Source: Camillea tinctor (Eukaryota; Ascomycota; Sordariomycetes; Xylariales; Xylariaceae). Taken from it: 64,000 nt of DNA. A program made the position numbers and the translations under genes. Below, in pieces: positions 37,536-49,220 of this stretch. Location: NCBI GenBank assembly GCA_022578605.1, contig MU394087.1, positions 62,001 to 126,000 of the forward strand, given 5' to 3'. The notes below the pieces were generated by a model, which saw only the letters and a list, made by a program, of their open reading frames with translations, ran no database searches and was not told the DNA's origin. Positions within the stretch are counted from its first letter, which is position 1. Each line of letters begins with the position of its first letter.

Positions 37536-39750
37536 GCTTACCTGAGCTAACCTTACCTACCTGCATTCCTACCTAAAGTTCCTTTCGCTAGCTGGTTGGT
37601 TAGCTGGCAACGAAGATCAGCACTCCTTGCTTGACCTATTGAAGGAAGAGGGTTGCATGCATTATTTTTCGTGCGTGCATGTATGCAGACATGTATGCAC
37701 TGGTACCCCCTCAATCCGGGTAGTATGCTACCTCCGTGACGACGAGATGGAGATGAGGGAAGAGCATCTAAACAAGGAAAAGAGGGAGAACCAACGAGAA
37801 AAAAGAAATAAAAGAAAAGGACGAAAAAAAAGGAAAGAAAATAAAAACCTCCACACTGTACATATATGACGACGACGATCTCTGTATATGTATATTATAG
37901 TTTCTCTCTCTCCATCTTTCTCCTTTCTTTTTATCTTTTCTCATTTTCCATCTCGAGGCTTCCTACGCGGATTGGGTTATATTTCTATCAGAATTCAAAG
38001 GAGGGAAGGGTGCTTTTTCCAACTTTTCTTTTGTTCTAATCATCATGCCACCTTATGAATGAAGCGTTTCCTTTCCAAAGCCTTGGCGGGGAAAAAGATA
38101 AAAAGACCAAAAAAAAGGAAAGAAAAACGAAGAAAACCCACGAGAAGGAATGAAGAAAAAAAATAAAACGAAAAAAAAAACAGCATAAAGAAAAGGTCAT
38201 ACAGATGCCAACCATCCAAACATTATGTACTCGCAGTACTGAAACTTGGAAAAATATTACGATGATGTCCACGAGGGTTCAACTTTTTGAGGTTTAGGAT
38301 TAGGTTTCGTTCTTTACATAAACATGATGACTGCGAAGTAGTTGGGATGAGGGCGGGATAGGCAGAGTAGACGGAGAGGGCATGAGAGGAAGGGGGGAGA
38401 GAGAAGTATATAAGTTAGATAGATCGCATGCATGCATGTTAATATCGACGTGGTTAAATTCAAATCTAACAGGGCGATTCCAAGTTAGAGATGTGCATGT
38501 TGGGGGCTAGGTATTAAGAATACTTCCCCCCCTCCTACCTGGCTTACCTAGAATTCTAACATACCTAACCTAGTTTACCTATGTAGATCAAGGTAGGGAG
38601 GTTAGTAGGTATAGGTGTGTTGGGTGCCTCGTTTGGGAATAGTAAACACCTTAATCTTCATAGTGATACTTTATATAGTAACTCGGTAGGTAACCTATAT
38701 AGAAGATAAGGTATGGGTAAGGGTAAGGGTATTAGGATTAACCTTCGTGGTTAGCTGCGTCTAAAAAGAGGCAACTGCATATAGCTGGGTACCTATCTGG
38801 GCATAGTAGACTTCGACGGATCGATATGCCAGACCTAAGTAAGATATGTAGCTGTAGACTTCAGGATTGCTTATGTAGGTCTGGTAGAAGGTGGGCTAGG
38901 TATAGTGTATCCTGGCTAAATTAGCTAGTCAGGACAGAAATACTATAGGTTATATAAGGTAGGCCAAGTAGCTATAGAGCACCTTTAAGCAGGTGACAGG
39001 GAGAGCTCTTTATATACCTAGCTGGTTGGGCGAATCGGGAGCATCAGCTCACCGGCGGGTACCTAATCGATGCAACATACGACCTGTGGTCAGGATTATA
39101 TAAACTTTAGGTACATTCATGCCCACCAACATGGATAGGTCCGGTAGATATATATTTAGGGAAGCTGAAGCTTCATCCTGAAAGGTTAACCTAGGTTGGT
39201 AGATTATGTACATGGATATAGCTTGAAGGGTTAAGCGGTCTTCTACTGGAAGTAATTACCTACTAACATGCATATTATCATGTACCTGCCTCCATAGGTA
39301 GATAGAGTGATACACGGGCAAGTTAATGATGAGGTAGGTAAGTCTGTAAAGCGTCTTGGCAGGCACGATGTAAGCCAAGATCATTGTATTTCATGGCAGG
39401 AGGTGAAGTTTCTGTTATCTTACTCCTTCCATCGACACTCACATTTATACTTACTTACACTAACACTGACACAAGTCAAACTTAATTACCTATTACACAT
39501 AAATGGCCCTTCCTACTTTGCTCGACTCTTATCGAACCATGTCTTCATTCTACCTTCTCTCCTACCTACTTAGATATCTTATAGATCTCGTGTTGGCTTG
39601 AGTCTTTCTCTAGATACTTTTCATCTCTAATTTACTAGCTATACGGTTGGTGTTCTACGTAAAATATATACCGTTCGGTTCAGAGCCCCAAATACTCCAA
39701 GGTTGTTAGTGTCAACCCTCATAAGCAGTACAGAAGTGACCTCGAAAGCT
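37536..39750. other. Intergenic, no gene seen
   Basis: About 2.2 kb. A-rich stretches at 37790-37850 and 38095-38185 flank pyrimidine-rich DNA. From about 38535 to 39310 the sequence is dense in CTACCTAGG / TAGGTA motifs and (GGGTAA)-like units at 38709-38730. No coding exons seen. Confidence 0.55.
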
Positions 39751-41268
39751 ATGGCACAGCCAAGAAACACAACCCGAAGTTTGCCTGGAGGAGATATATC
39801 TACCATTCCGCCGGGCGTAGATCCAGCCTCATCGAGACATACAACACCACGACTGCTTACTGCCGCACGGGTTGATGCTGTTCTTCGTAGGTCAAAGTCG
39901 TTCACTGGAACCGGCTTTAACGTAGATCCCCGGAACGAGAATGGTGGCCATACAAGGCTAATGCCACCATCATCGCCTGTTCGTGCGAACTCGCGGCGTA
40001 GGAGGTCTGTAGCTTCAGCCCCCGATGGGAGCGGCTCCTTACGGTGAGTATTTGAACCGGACTTTTCAGACATTGGTCGTTGCCGTTATTGCCTTCCGTC
40101 TATGTATTCTGGTCCCCTCTGCTTGTCTCTGATAAGTGGTGTGCTTAGCCACGGACGGAATCCTTCGAGAGGAAGACAGTACTTTACCGAAGCCCGAGAT
40201 AGACAAAGTGTTACCAGCCTATCTCGAACATCGTCACGCCTTCGTGGAAGGACTCGACAAAGAAGCCCCTCACGTGGCCGGACTCGGAGACGAGACAGCA
40301 CTCCCTTTTATCCTCGTGATGGGGCTCTACAAATACAACATAGGAACGCCGATGAACAGAGTGGGGTATCACAAAGTCCGGAGAGCAGGGGCAATACAGT
40401 TTCACAGAAGTTCCGTGGACTGTCAAAAGCTCCTTCAGCTGCTAGTGGTACAGGATCAAGGCTCTCCGTAGAAACATCCTCATCTAAAGCAGATAACTCC
40501 GAATCACCATATGTCGCCAAGGGGACCTTTCTATTGCACAAATCACGACCGAGGGATGAATTTCAGTTTCCAAAGGCGAAGAGTCAACCTGATCCAGTTT
40601 GGCAGCCAGGTGACGGGTTCTCGGGAGATGAAGCAAGACCGGACTTTATATTCTCCATGACTAGTAATCGGAAGCGTAAAAGGTCTGGGTCACTATCTGG
40701 TATGGGAAAACTCCAGATTGAAGCCGAGAAGGTAGACAAGAATAATTCTGCAGGAAGCCCAGTGCCCAGTCGACCTCGGACCGAGAATCTGATACAACGT
40801 CGAGCAAAGTACCGTTCAAGCGGGGCGAAGGAAATATGGCCGACACTGGAAAACTTCGAGGACCCCTCCCTGTCCTTGACCCCTAAACGGGAAGAGCCAG
40901 GAACTCAGAAAAAGATATGCCAGGCACTGTCACCGTCACCATCGCCTATTTTGGTACCTAAGTTAGTGAGTCAACATATTCCTCTAAGAAATAGGGGACC
41001 ATTGGACTTTGAGAACTTCGGGCGGCCTCTTCAATACTGGGAGAAACTTCCCAACGAGGGTTTACCGAATTACTCATTCAAGTTCAATGGAAAGAGCAAC
41101 GAAAACGATGAAGATGAGAGCGTGGGTTATGATTCTGATGTTTCTGTGATTCCTGAGACGGACTACAGCAATGAAAGTGAGTCGGAAGACGAGTATTCTA
41201 GGCATTGTTCTCCCATGGAGCTGGATCTATACTTCGATGAACCGGGAGGTAATGATGATCTGGATTGA
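39751..41268 (+). CDS. Hypothetical disordered protein with RS-like block and acidic tail
   Basis: Exons 39751-40043 and 40149-41268 give 470 aa; the 105-bp intron is GTGAGT...TTAG, phase 2. I do not recognise a domain. The protein is rich in Ser, Pro and Arg. Residues about 128-148 form an arginine/serine block (TRQRSPSRGRTRRRDS) resembling SR-type or nuclear basic motifs, a basic NRKRKRS sits near residue 273, and the last 60 residues are strongly acidic. A short conserved-looking segment near residue 390 (GPLDFENFGRPLQYWEKLPNEG) may be the only ordered element. Nuclear location is plausible from the basic motifs, but no function can be assigned. The splice is supported because the upstream and downstream frames join in phase and share composition. 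Confidence 0.7.
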
Positions 41269-42347
41269 TCTTGGGGAATATCGCTAGCATATGAAGGTAG
41301 AGAACAACATACCAGAGAAGAGCACCTTTGCTAAAAATCCCTCCTATATAGCTTTAGGTTACCTACTTTGCCCCTACCGCCGCTTTGACGCGGTCTGATC
41401 TGTAATGAAGAATAGTATGGTTTAGGTAGTTTTATTTTCTGCCCCCTCAGATATGTAGGTACATAATCGATTCATTATATTACTTAAATCAAAGTGATCT
41501 GGGTGTGGTTCGGTTATAGAGTCAGAAATTGACTGGCTGATCCCTGTAGAGGGGAAATAAAAGGGGGTGGTGTTGTTTTCCGAGCCTTTACTGTACAGAC
41601 TTGCTGTCTTCAACTCTCTGGTTTGCGGAACGGTTTATCTAGGTTTAAGTAGTACTCCCTGGCTATGGTGATTCTTCTTCTTTTCATATTTATTACCCAC
41701 GGTGCTTGTCAACAAATAAAACAGGGACCTTTAATATTGCTGTTTGGTTTCTACAAATTATGGTGTATCCCCCCTCTCTCTGTCCCTTTTGTACTTACTG
41801 GGTGGGTGGGGGGCAGGAAACGTTTTGGACCCTGATCGTATTGCAGGATTAGGTAGGTAAGGAACACTATTTTTTTTTCAAGAATAATCTAGGTTAAGCT
41901 TCACGGGGAACATCCCCCCCTTTTTTTGCTTTCTTTCCCCTTTTTTTTGTATTTCTTTATATTTTTGGTATTTTCGGTATGATGATACAAATGTCCATGT
42001 CTGATATAATAGCTAAACTGGCCGCCCTCATCTTCTCCCCCCTTCCTTTCTTGCTTTCTTAAAAGAAAAGAAGAGAAAAAAACCACACATCCCTTCTCTT
42101 CTTTGTGGCCGCACCGACAATAGACTCTCCCTCGTGTGGGGTTTCGATGGTATAAATCAAGCGTGTTTCTTCCCGGACTATAGATTACCTCTTCGTAAAT
42201 CATCGTCACAAATTATTTCTTCTTTTTCTTGCTTACGACCTTCCCTTCCCTTCCCCATCCCCCCCTTTTCTTTCGAGCCTCTCATCTCTACTCCCTTTTT
42301 CCTCCCTTCCCTTCTTTCCTAATTTTTTTCTCTCTTTCTCTCTCTCT
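41269..42347. other. Intergenic between convergent hypothetical gene and BUB3
   Basis: About 1.1 kb of AT-rich DNA with poly(T) and poly(C/T) tracts (41900-41960, 42230-42360). It holds both 3' untranslated regions; no gene seen. Confidence 0.6.
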
Positions 42348-43639
42348 TTACTTTGCTTTCCCTTTAGGCAAGGCTTCCGTCTCGCCGAGCTCGCGTATGA
42401 GCACGTGGGACCTGCCCTGCCCCTCGTAATCCTCCATGCCGGACTCGAAGCCCGGGCACACGCCGACGGCGAGGTAGCGGCCGTCGGCGGAGAACGCCAG
42501 GGCGGCCACGCTGTCGGGGAACTTCTGGTAGATCTTCATGCGCCGCTTGGCCTCGGCGTCCCACAGGGCGACGGTGGCGTCGCCGCCGCCGCTGGCGAAG
42601 GTGCCGAAGGCGGGGTGGAAGGCCAGCGCGTTGACGGGGTACACCACGTCCATGGCGCCGCCGCTGCCGTTCTCTTGCGGCTGCTGCTGCCGGTGGCACT
42701 TGAAGGCGTACTTGCGCGCCTGCGACTCCGCCGACGCGTCGAACCACTCCACCGCCACGCGCCCCTCGATGCTCGACGTCGCGTACCCCGCGTCCGAGGG
42801 CATGGCGGCCACCGCGCGCGTCAGGAACTTGAGCGAGGACTCGCGCTGCTGCCAGGGCGGCGGCGGGGAGCTCGCGCGCGAGGTGACGGCCGACGAGAGG
42901 GCCGATAGGTCGTAGATGTGCACCAGCCGCGAGGTCATGGCCACGATCACCTTGGAGGGGCTGGCGGCGAGGGCGTGCGGCTTGCCCGGGAGGGGGATCG
43001 TGAGCGCGGGGAGGGAGGCGTCGAGAGGGCTGTGCACTTGCAGCGTGCTGTCCCAGGAGGCGGATATGAGGAGGGCTGGAGTAGAGAGGGAGGGAGAAGG
43101 AAATTAGCGCTGGCTTCTTGAAAAATCCTGGAGTTATCCGTATCACTTACAGTGCTCCCGGCTGTACACGACTCTCCGTACGGGCGCGCCGTGCTTCGCT
43201 ACAACCGACATGTCGCCGCTCGCCAGATCGATCCGCTGTACGGTCCAGTCCATACCGGCGCTGAAAGCCTCGTCGTCGTTGGCGCCGAAGCAGACGTCCA
43301 TGACGGGGGCGCGGTGCTCGAACGCGCTCAGCAGCGACCCACGGAAGCCTTCCGCATTCTCGTCGCTGGCCTGCAGGTCGTAGAGGTAGGCCTTCTTGTC
43401 CCAGGAGGAAACTAGGAGCCGCGAGGACGAGCTCGGGGCGAAGGCGAGGGCTGATATCGCATCGTTGGGGGGATTGGAGAGCTCGAATTGGGTTGCTGAA
43501 TGGCCGTATTTATTTTTTTATAGGTTAGTTACGTTAATTTGTATGGTGTGGCATCACTGAATGCAGGGATTGGGAATAGTGGCAATCTTGGGAAGTGTAT
43601 AATAGCAGAGAAGGATGGGAGGGATTCACCTGGCGCCAT
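42348..43639 (-). CDS. bub3: Bub3 spindle-checkpoint WD40 protein, three exons
   Basis: Exons 43639-43630 (only 10 nt), 43495-43151 and 43075-42348 give 360 aa; introns are 134 and 75 bp, both phase 1. It is a WD40 propeller with Bub3 landmarks: FELSNPPNDAISALAFAP at the start, LLVSSWDKKAYLYDL, MDWTVQRIDL, LLISASWDSTLQVHS (across the second junction), EGRVAVEWFDASAESQARKYAFKCHR, and VYPVNALAFHPAFGTFASGGGDATVALWD. Bub3 brings Bub1/BubR1-type proteins to phosphorylated MELT repeats on kinetochore Spc105 and supports the spindle checkpoint. Blades also contain a Q/G-rich insert after KCHR. The third exon is markedly GC-richer than the flanks. The gene is divergent from GPN2. Confidence 0.93.
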
Positions 43640-44336
43640 GGTTATGGTTGTTCAATTGTATTGCGCTCGACTCTATAAGTAGCCGGTATGATAGTGTACA
43701 AACGGTCGGGCGTGTGAGGAGTTTCAAATGGTATCAAGAAATCTCCCTTTCGATGAGAATGAACATTTGTGTACTCTGTCTAGTGTAGGTACAATATTTA
43801 GTTGTATGTTGTAGATGTATGCTGTAGATGCAGACCGATAAACAACTTTCCAATGCTGTAGCAGTAGTAGCAGCAACGTAGCTCCGTTCTGCCGCATGCC
43901 ACCGCCTCAGTTTTATAGCAGAGCTAGTGCAGTCTTAGGTACTAGTTATAGTGGGTACCTTATGTATCCTATCAGACCTATCTAGGTTAGGTTAAAACTT
44001 TATGGACTAGTGTAACCTACTAGGTTAATAAAGATGGAGGGGCAGAGCAGCAAGCAACAAGGAGGGGCATTTTTACCTACTATTTTTATTTATGTAGGTA
44101 CTTTTCCATTTCCTTCCTTTTCCCTAACCTAACCTGTTCCTATCACCAACCTAAGGTGGCCATGTTGGATAGGTTACCTACACATACGAACCTGTTCCTC
44201 CAACCTCATTCTCACAAAGTAGAACCTTCAATTTAGTAGATTTTAATCTCGACTTATTGTATTTTATCTTCATCTTATCTTATTTCATTTTGCTACCACC
44301 CGACACCAGCAACTTATCTATCTATTCAACCCTATA
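43640..44336. other. Divergent promoter region, BUB3 / GPN2
   Basis: About 700 bp between two start codons on opposite strands. AT-rich, with GTAGATGTATGCTGTAGATG-type short repeats at 43811-43830 and several CCTAACCT/GTAGGTA motifs. No gene. Confidence 0.6.
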
Positions 44337-45526
44337 ATGCCTTTCGCGCAGCTCGTACTAGGAAGTCCTGGCGCCGGGAAGAGCACTTATTGCGATGGAA
44401 GTATGCGCCATCTTATTATTACTACCCTACAATGGTCATAAACGCTGACCTTACCGCATCTATGTAGTGCACCAGTTTATGAGCGCCATAGGGCGCGAGT
44501 GCTCCGTAGTCAATCTCGATCCGGCGAACGACAAGACGAGTTACCCATGCGCTTTGGATATACGAGACCTAGTAACGCTCGAGGAGATCATGGCCGACGA
44601 CCAACTTGGGCCCAACGGCGGTGTACTGTACGCTTTCGAAGAGCTAGAGAATAATATGGAATGGCTGGAGAATGGACTGAAAGAGCTCGGGGAATCATAC
44701 ATATTATTTGACTGCCCCGGCCAGGTCGAGCTATACACCCATCATAACTCGCTACGTAACATTTTCTTCAAGCTGCAAAAGCTGGGTTACCGGGTAGGTA
44801 AATCGAGCTGCCATGCGCTTATATTCCACGAGCCTCCCCTTGCTAACCAAATCGTAGCTCGTAGCTGTCCACCTATCCGACAGCTTCTGTTTGACCCAAC
44901 CCTCGCTGTACATCTCGAATCTCCTTTTGACCCTTCGCGCCATGCTTCAGATGGACCTCCCCCATATAAACGTCCTGACCAAAATCGATAAGGTCGCTTC
45001 GTATGATCCACTCCCCTTCAACCTCGATTTCTATACCGAAGTCCAAGACCTGTCGTATTTACTCCCTTACCTCGAAGAGGAATCCCCCGCCATGCGCAGC
45101 GAGAAGTTCAGTCGGTTGAATAAGGCTGTTGCTGATCTGGTCGAGAACTTCTCCCTTGTGCGCTTCGAAGTCCTTGCTGTCGAGAACAAAAAGAGCATGA
45201 TGCATCTTCTTCGCGTAATCGACCGGGCCGGAGGATACGTATTTGGCGGCGCCGAGGGTGCTAATGACACCGTGTGGCAGATCGCTATGCGCAATGAATC
45301 CTCGATGATGGAAGTGCAGGACATACAAGAACGGTGGGTCGATGCTAAGGATGCGTATGATGCGGCAGAACATATGGAGCTGGATGAGCAAGACAAGAAG
45401 ATGAGGGGAGCCGATACGGGAGACGCTACTCCTGACCTGATTCCCGACGATGATGACGATGAATTCGACGGAATGCCCCCGCCTACAGGGAGCAGTGGCG
45501 TAAAAGTAGTTCGGAAAAAGCCATGA
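44337..45526 (+). CDS. GPN2: GPN-loop GTPase 2
   Basis: Exons 44337-44400, 44468-44793 and 44858-45526 give 352 aa; introns are 67 bp (GTATGC...GTAG, phase 1) and 64 bp (GTAGGT...GTAG, phase 0). It has P-loop GSPGAGKST (residues 9-17), NLDPAND, the family-defining Gly-Pro-Asn loop at residues 69-71 (QLGPNGG), FDCPGQVELYTHH (G3 motif), and TKIDK (G4 specificity motif). GPN2 acts with GPN1 and GPN3 in cytoplasmic assembly and nuclear import of RNA polymerase II. The C-terminal tail is acidic (DDDDDEFDG). The stop codon lies 6 bp from the POP5 stop on the other strand. Confidence 0.96.
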
Positions 45527-45532
45527 GTCCTT

Positions 45533-46187
45533 TCAAACCCCGTCTTCCACTTCTCCCATTTCAATATCGCTGTTGTCATCCTCGACACCCAATGGACCTA
45601 GCCGGGAGGCTTTACGGCTCGTCTGTTTCGGTGCTCCAAGTAGGCTAGAGAGAGGATCCGCTGTAGGCTTTTCACTTTGTCCATTCTGAGCTGCAAATAT
45701 GAGGTCCCGAGCACGCCGGATAGCCTCTTCTTCGGCTTTCCGCATAGTGCCGCTCACATGCACGACCCGAAATATGCATGGCTTACCGTTCTTGACGGGG
45801 ATCGAGTTTATAAAGGAGAGAGCACTCCAGACAAATCGGTAGGAGGACCGGGAGGTGCGTAGAATGAAGGTCGAGGTCGCCTGAGACAGGTATTTCACTA
45901 GCATTGCTGGAGTAAGCTCGCCGTCGCGTGCTGGTAGGTGGTATAGGTTGATTCAGATGTGGTCGTGAGTACTCACCGGAAAGGCTCCCGCCCTCGATCG
46001 CGCCGGATCCATAGTCCCCAAACAGATTGGCCACCTCGGCGCGGATGCCCCTTAGGAGCACGACAGGTGTAAGCTGGTCGGTGGTGGGCTGGTTGATCAC
46101 GACAACATCGGGCACATTAGGTCGCGTGCCAATCTCGGTGGGGTAGAGGATGTTCACCAGGAGGTAGCGCTCTTTAATTCTGACCAT
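45533..46187 (-). CDS. POP5: RNase P/MRP protein subunit Pop5
   Basis: Exons 46187-45977 and 45930-45533 give 202 aa; the intron is 46 bp (GTGAGT...CCAG, phase 1), among the shortest here. It starts MVRIKERYLLVNILYP, the usual Pop5 N-terminus, followed by LRGIRAEVANLFGDYGSGA and, after the intron, LTPAMLVKYLSQATSTFILRTSRSSYRFVWSALSFI. The last 60 residues are a charged tail. Pop5 forms a heterodimer with Rpp1 that stabilises the catalytic RNA in nuclear RNase P (tRNA 5' maturation) and RNase MRP (pre-rRNA processing). Confidence 0.94.
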
Positions 46188-46523
46188 TTTTTGTTGTTAC
46201 GAAATATCTGCTTGGGGTTTTAGTTCACGATGTTACGATGAGAAGAAAGAAGAGAGAGAAAAAAAAGACGGTCGAGGTTTTCAGCGCTGGAATAAAATAA
46301 TTCACTAAAGTTAGGTACCCAATCACCTAGGCTGTGCTTTATAGGCTAGTCAGGTGTAAGTGGGGATAGGTATGTTCTGGGGAATCCCTACATCATCTAT
46401 AACTTTAACTCTACAAGGGAATATAACCTTATCAACTAATACATGCTACCAGAACAATACAAAAATATTTGATATTCCAAGTTCCGTCGCATCAGATATA
46501 AGTTGATTATAGTAGATTTAATA
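46188..46523. other. Short spacer between POP5 and the O-methyltransferase
   Basis: 336 bp between two minus-strand genes, holding the POP5 promoter and the O-methyltransferase 3' end. It includes A-rich DNA at 46255-46268 and one ACCTAGG motif near 46326. Confidence 0.6.
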
Positions 46524-47991
46524 CTATGCGTCAAATGCCACCTCGATGACTGCATCGTGCGCTCCATCTGGCTGCGTAATGTTCACGATGCGGAATCTCT
46601 TATCCACCTGAGCAAACAGGCTTTCCCAGTCCTGTCTGCTACGCTCCTTGCCATTGAACCCTGCCTTCATATGCAAGTCGGCACTCCTGGGGGGAAAGGG
46701 AAGGTTAGCAAAACTGAGTGTATCACTTGTAGAAAAGCAGCACGTACCTCTGCAGCTGATCCCTAGTATAGCACCCCAGATCCGGGAGCACCACCTCCGA
46801 TAGCCAGACCCGGCTCCTACCCGGCTTCAGCGCGGGGACCAAGTTGCTCAGGATCCGGGCCGCGTACTGATCGCTCCAGTCGTGGAAGATGTGCCGGAAG
46901 ACGTACGCGTCAGCCCCCTCGCGGGGCACCGTCTGCGCTAGGAAGTCGTACGCCGCAAACTCCAGCCGGCCTTCCAGGTCCGCCGGCACCTGGGCCCCCG
47001 CCACCACCTCCGGCAGGTCGAGGCTCACCGCCCGCCGCACCCTCGCGTGCGTGCGTAGGATCAGCTGGCTGAGCTCCCCGCCCGCGCCCCCGATATCAAC
47101 CACGGTTTCGGGGGCGGCGTCGCTGCTCCACGGCAGCCGCTCCACGAAGTGCGTCGGCGAGAACGCCGGGCTCAGCGCCGCCACGCCCATCGCGGACCGG
47201 AACCGCGCCACGCGCGCCGCGTCGTGGGATATGTAGTCGAAGAGGCCTTTGCTCGGATCCAGCGCCTCGTCTTCTTCACTGTTGATCTGCTGCTCCCGCC
47301 GCGCAGCCACCATCAGCGCCGCGTGCCCCGGCTCGCCGCTGCCCGGCCACCGCCGCAGCGATTCCACGAAGCACCCCGCGGCCGGCGCGTGCTCCTCGGC
47401 TAAGAGTCCCAGGAAGTCGCGCATCCCCGGCACGCCGGCGAAGACCGCGCTCACGGCGTTGTGCCGCACCGACACGTTGGGCGAGGCTTCCTCGAAGATG
47501 CGGAAGCTGATCGCCGCTTGCAGCACGCGCCGCAGGTCGTCTGCGCGCAGCGGCTGGCCTTCATCATCGCTGCCGCAGGACGCGGCGAGCGAGCCGTAAG
47601 TTATGCTAGTCCCGGCGCCGAGGGGCACGAGCGCGGGGATGTCGAAGGCGTAGAGGGTGTGGAGAACCATTGTGAGCGCGGTCTGGGATGGGGGTTAGTG
47701 GGTTTGGTTTGTTTTGTTCTGGTAAAGTACGGGGGGATCACGCACCACTGGCAATGCGACGGCTGTCAGGTAGCCCACTGGCCCGAGGACGCGCGCCCGC
47801 AGCTCGTCGAGGGCCTCGATGAGCGAGGCGCGCGGGGCTTCCATTTCGGCCGGCAGCTTGACCTGCGGCGGGGCGCCGAGGGCGAGCGAGAAGGCGGCGC
47901 TGGGAGGGTCCTGCACGCTGGCTTCGAGGGCGCGCGTGTGCTTTTCGATGAGCGAGGCGAGCTCGGAGATGGGTTTGAGGGTTGAGGACAT
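46524..47991 (-). CDS. SAM-dependent O-methyltransferase (COMT-like fungal type), three exons
   Basis: Exons 47991-47746, 47682-46748 and 46686-46524 give 447 aa; introns are 63 bp (GTGCGT...CCAG, phase 0) and 61 bp (GTACGT...CCAG, phase 2). An N-terminal dimerisation/winged-helix region is followed by the SAM-binding motif I VVDIGGAGGEL (residues about 276-286), LDLPEVV, YDFLAQTVPREGADAYVFRHIFHDWSD with the general-base His349, and a C-terminal FNGKERSRQDWESLFAQVDKRFRIV segment that needs the last splice. It resembles the fungal OMTs that methylate phenolic polyketides (sterigmatocystin 8-O-methyltransferase group). The substrate is unknown, and no polyketide synthase lies in the window. The second exon is strongly GC-biased. 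Confidence 0.92.
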
Positions 47992-49220
47992 GGTGGTTTG
48001 GAATTATGAGGTTAATTTTTTTTCTTATTACTTTGGATCTTCAGAAAAGGGGTGAAATGCTGTCTAAAGCTTGATATGGAATGTATGAGACTGATATCGA
48101 TGGTGATAGTATTCTAGATTCATGGCTCATGGTGAGAAATTCTCTTCACTTATATATTACAAGATGTCTGTCTAAATCTCATTTATCGTTTCTCATTTTT
48201 TCAGCTGCTACTATGCTAAGTCCTACGAGAACCCCCTACGAGGCGTATGGTTTGTATGCTCAATGGTCGATTTGTGACGATGTTCTCTTTAACGCCGAGT
48301 TTGGTGAAGGAAGAGTCGGCCGAAGTTTTCAGCCACCTGTGTAAGACGGGATGTCAACTGTTTACTCACTTCTCTTGTCCGAACTTTATTGCCGGTGTAT
48401 TCACTTGTAAATCCGGCCCGGGCTCGGTGCTTGCTGATTGTAGGTGCCTATTCGGGGGTATATATCTCTTCTAGTTGGTTGTTTTCATAATTTATAGGAT
48501 TCACTACCTTGACGTGCGGATGAATGACCTAATTTACGACCGGACTCTACTCGGTCTCTAGCTGGCGCAATTGAGTATCTGCTAATTCTTTTGATTATTG
48601 CAATCAAGTTAACATGGCGGGGTTAAGTTTTGTTCCTCTTCTAGTTTAGAATACGATTCTAGTATTTGGGAACTGACTTCTTCAATGTTATCCTTCAGGG
48701 GCATATATACACATTATAATGTGTCTTCTGAAATAAGTTGCGTAAATTCAACTGTGCTATGAACAGCTAATGCCGGGGCAAATATTATTAATTTCAGTAA
48801 AAATTTATATATTATAAGGAAGTAACTTATATGTATATAATATAATAACCCATTTTGGTAAATTATACACCAATGTTGAAACTGTTGTCGGCGATAGTTA
48901 CAAAGGTTACAGAATTAATAGTATTATGGCTGGCGATAATCGACCCCGCACTGTATCAAGACGGATAACAACATTAAATCACTTGTTCTATATATTACCT
49001 CATAGCTTCACTAGCACCGAATTCAACGCAGAACTTACAACTCAATATCCCGATTTCTTCTTCATATTTGGAGAACCTAGCACGAGTCACTTGTAACCCC
49101 ACCTGGGTATAACCTCATCTCCGCATTTGAAGTACGCTCGGTCCATTTCAAGGTTCGGTCGAGGTCGGACAGTGCGGGGTGTCAGAATTAGAGAAGAAGA
49201 AAAAAGACACAACGAAAGAT
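47992..49220. other. Divergent AT-rich intergenic region, O-methyltransferase / MoCo gene
   Basis: 1.2 kb, very AT-rich at 48770-48860. No exon could be joined convincingly. It holds both promoters. Confidence 0.55.

Noticed and set aside
40136..40471. 111-codon frame in another phase within the hypothetical gene
   Set aside because: It overlaps the spliced frame, which carries the longer continuous protein; no start context or domain support.
42364..43146. 260-codon frame overlapping BUB3 on the same strand
   Set aside because: Arg/Ala/Gly-rich out-of-frame shadow of the BUB3 coding exon, with no domain.
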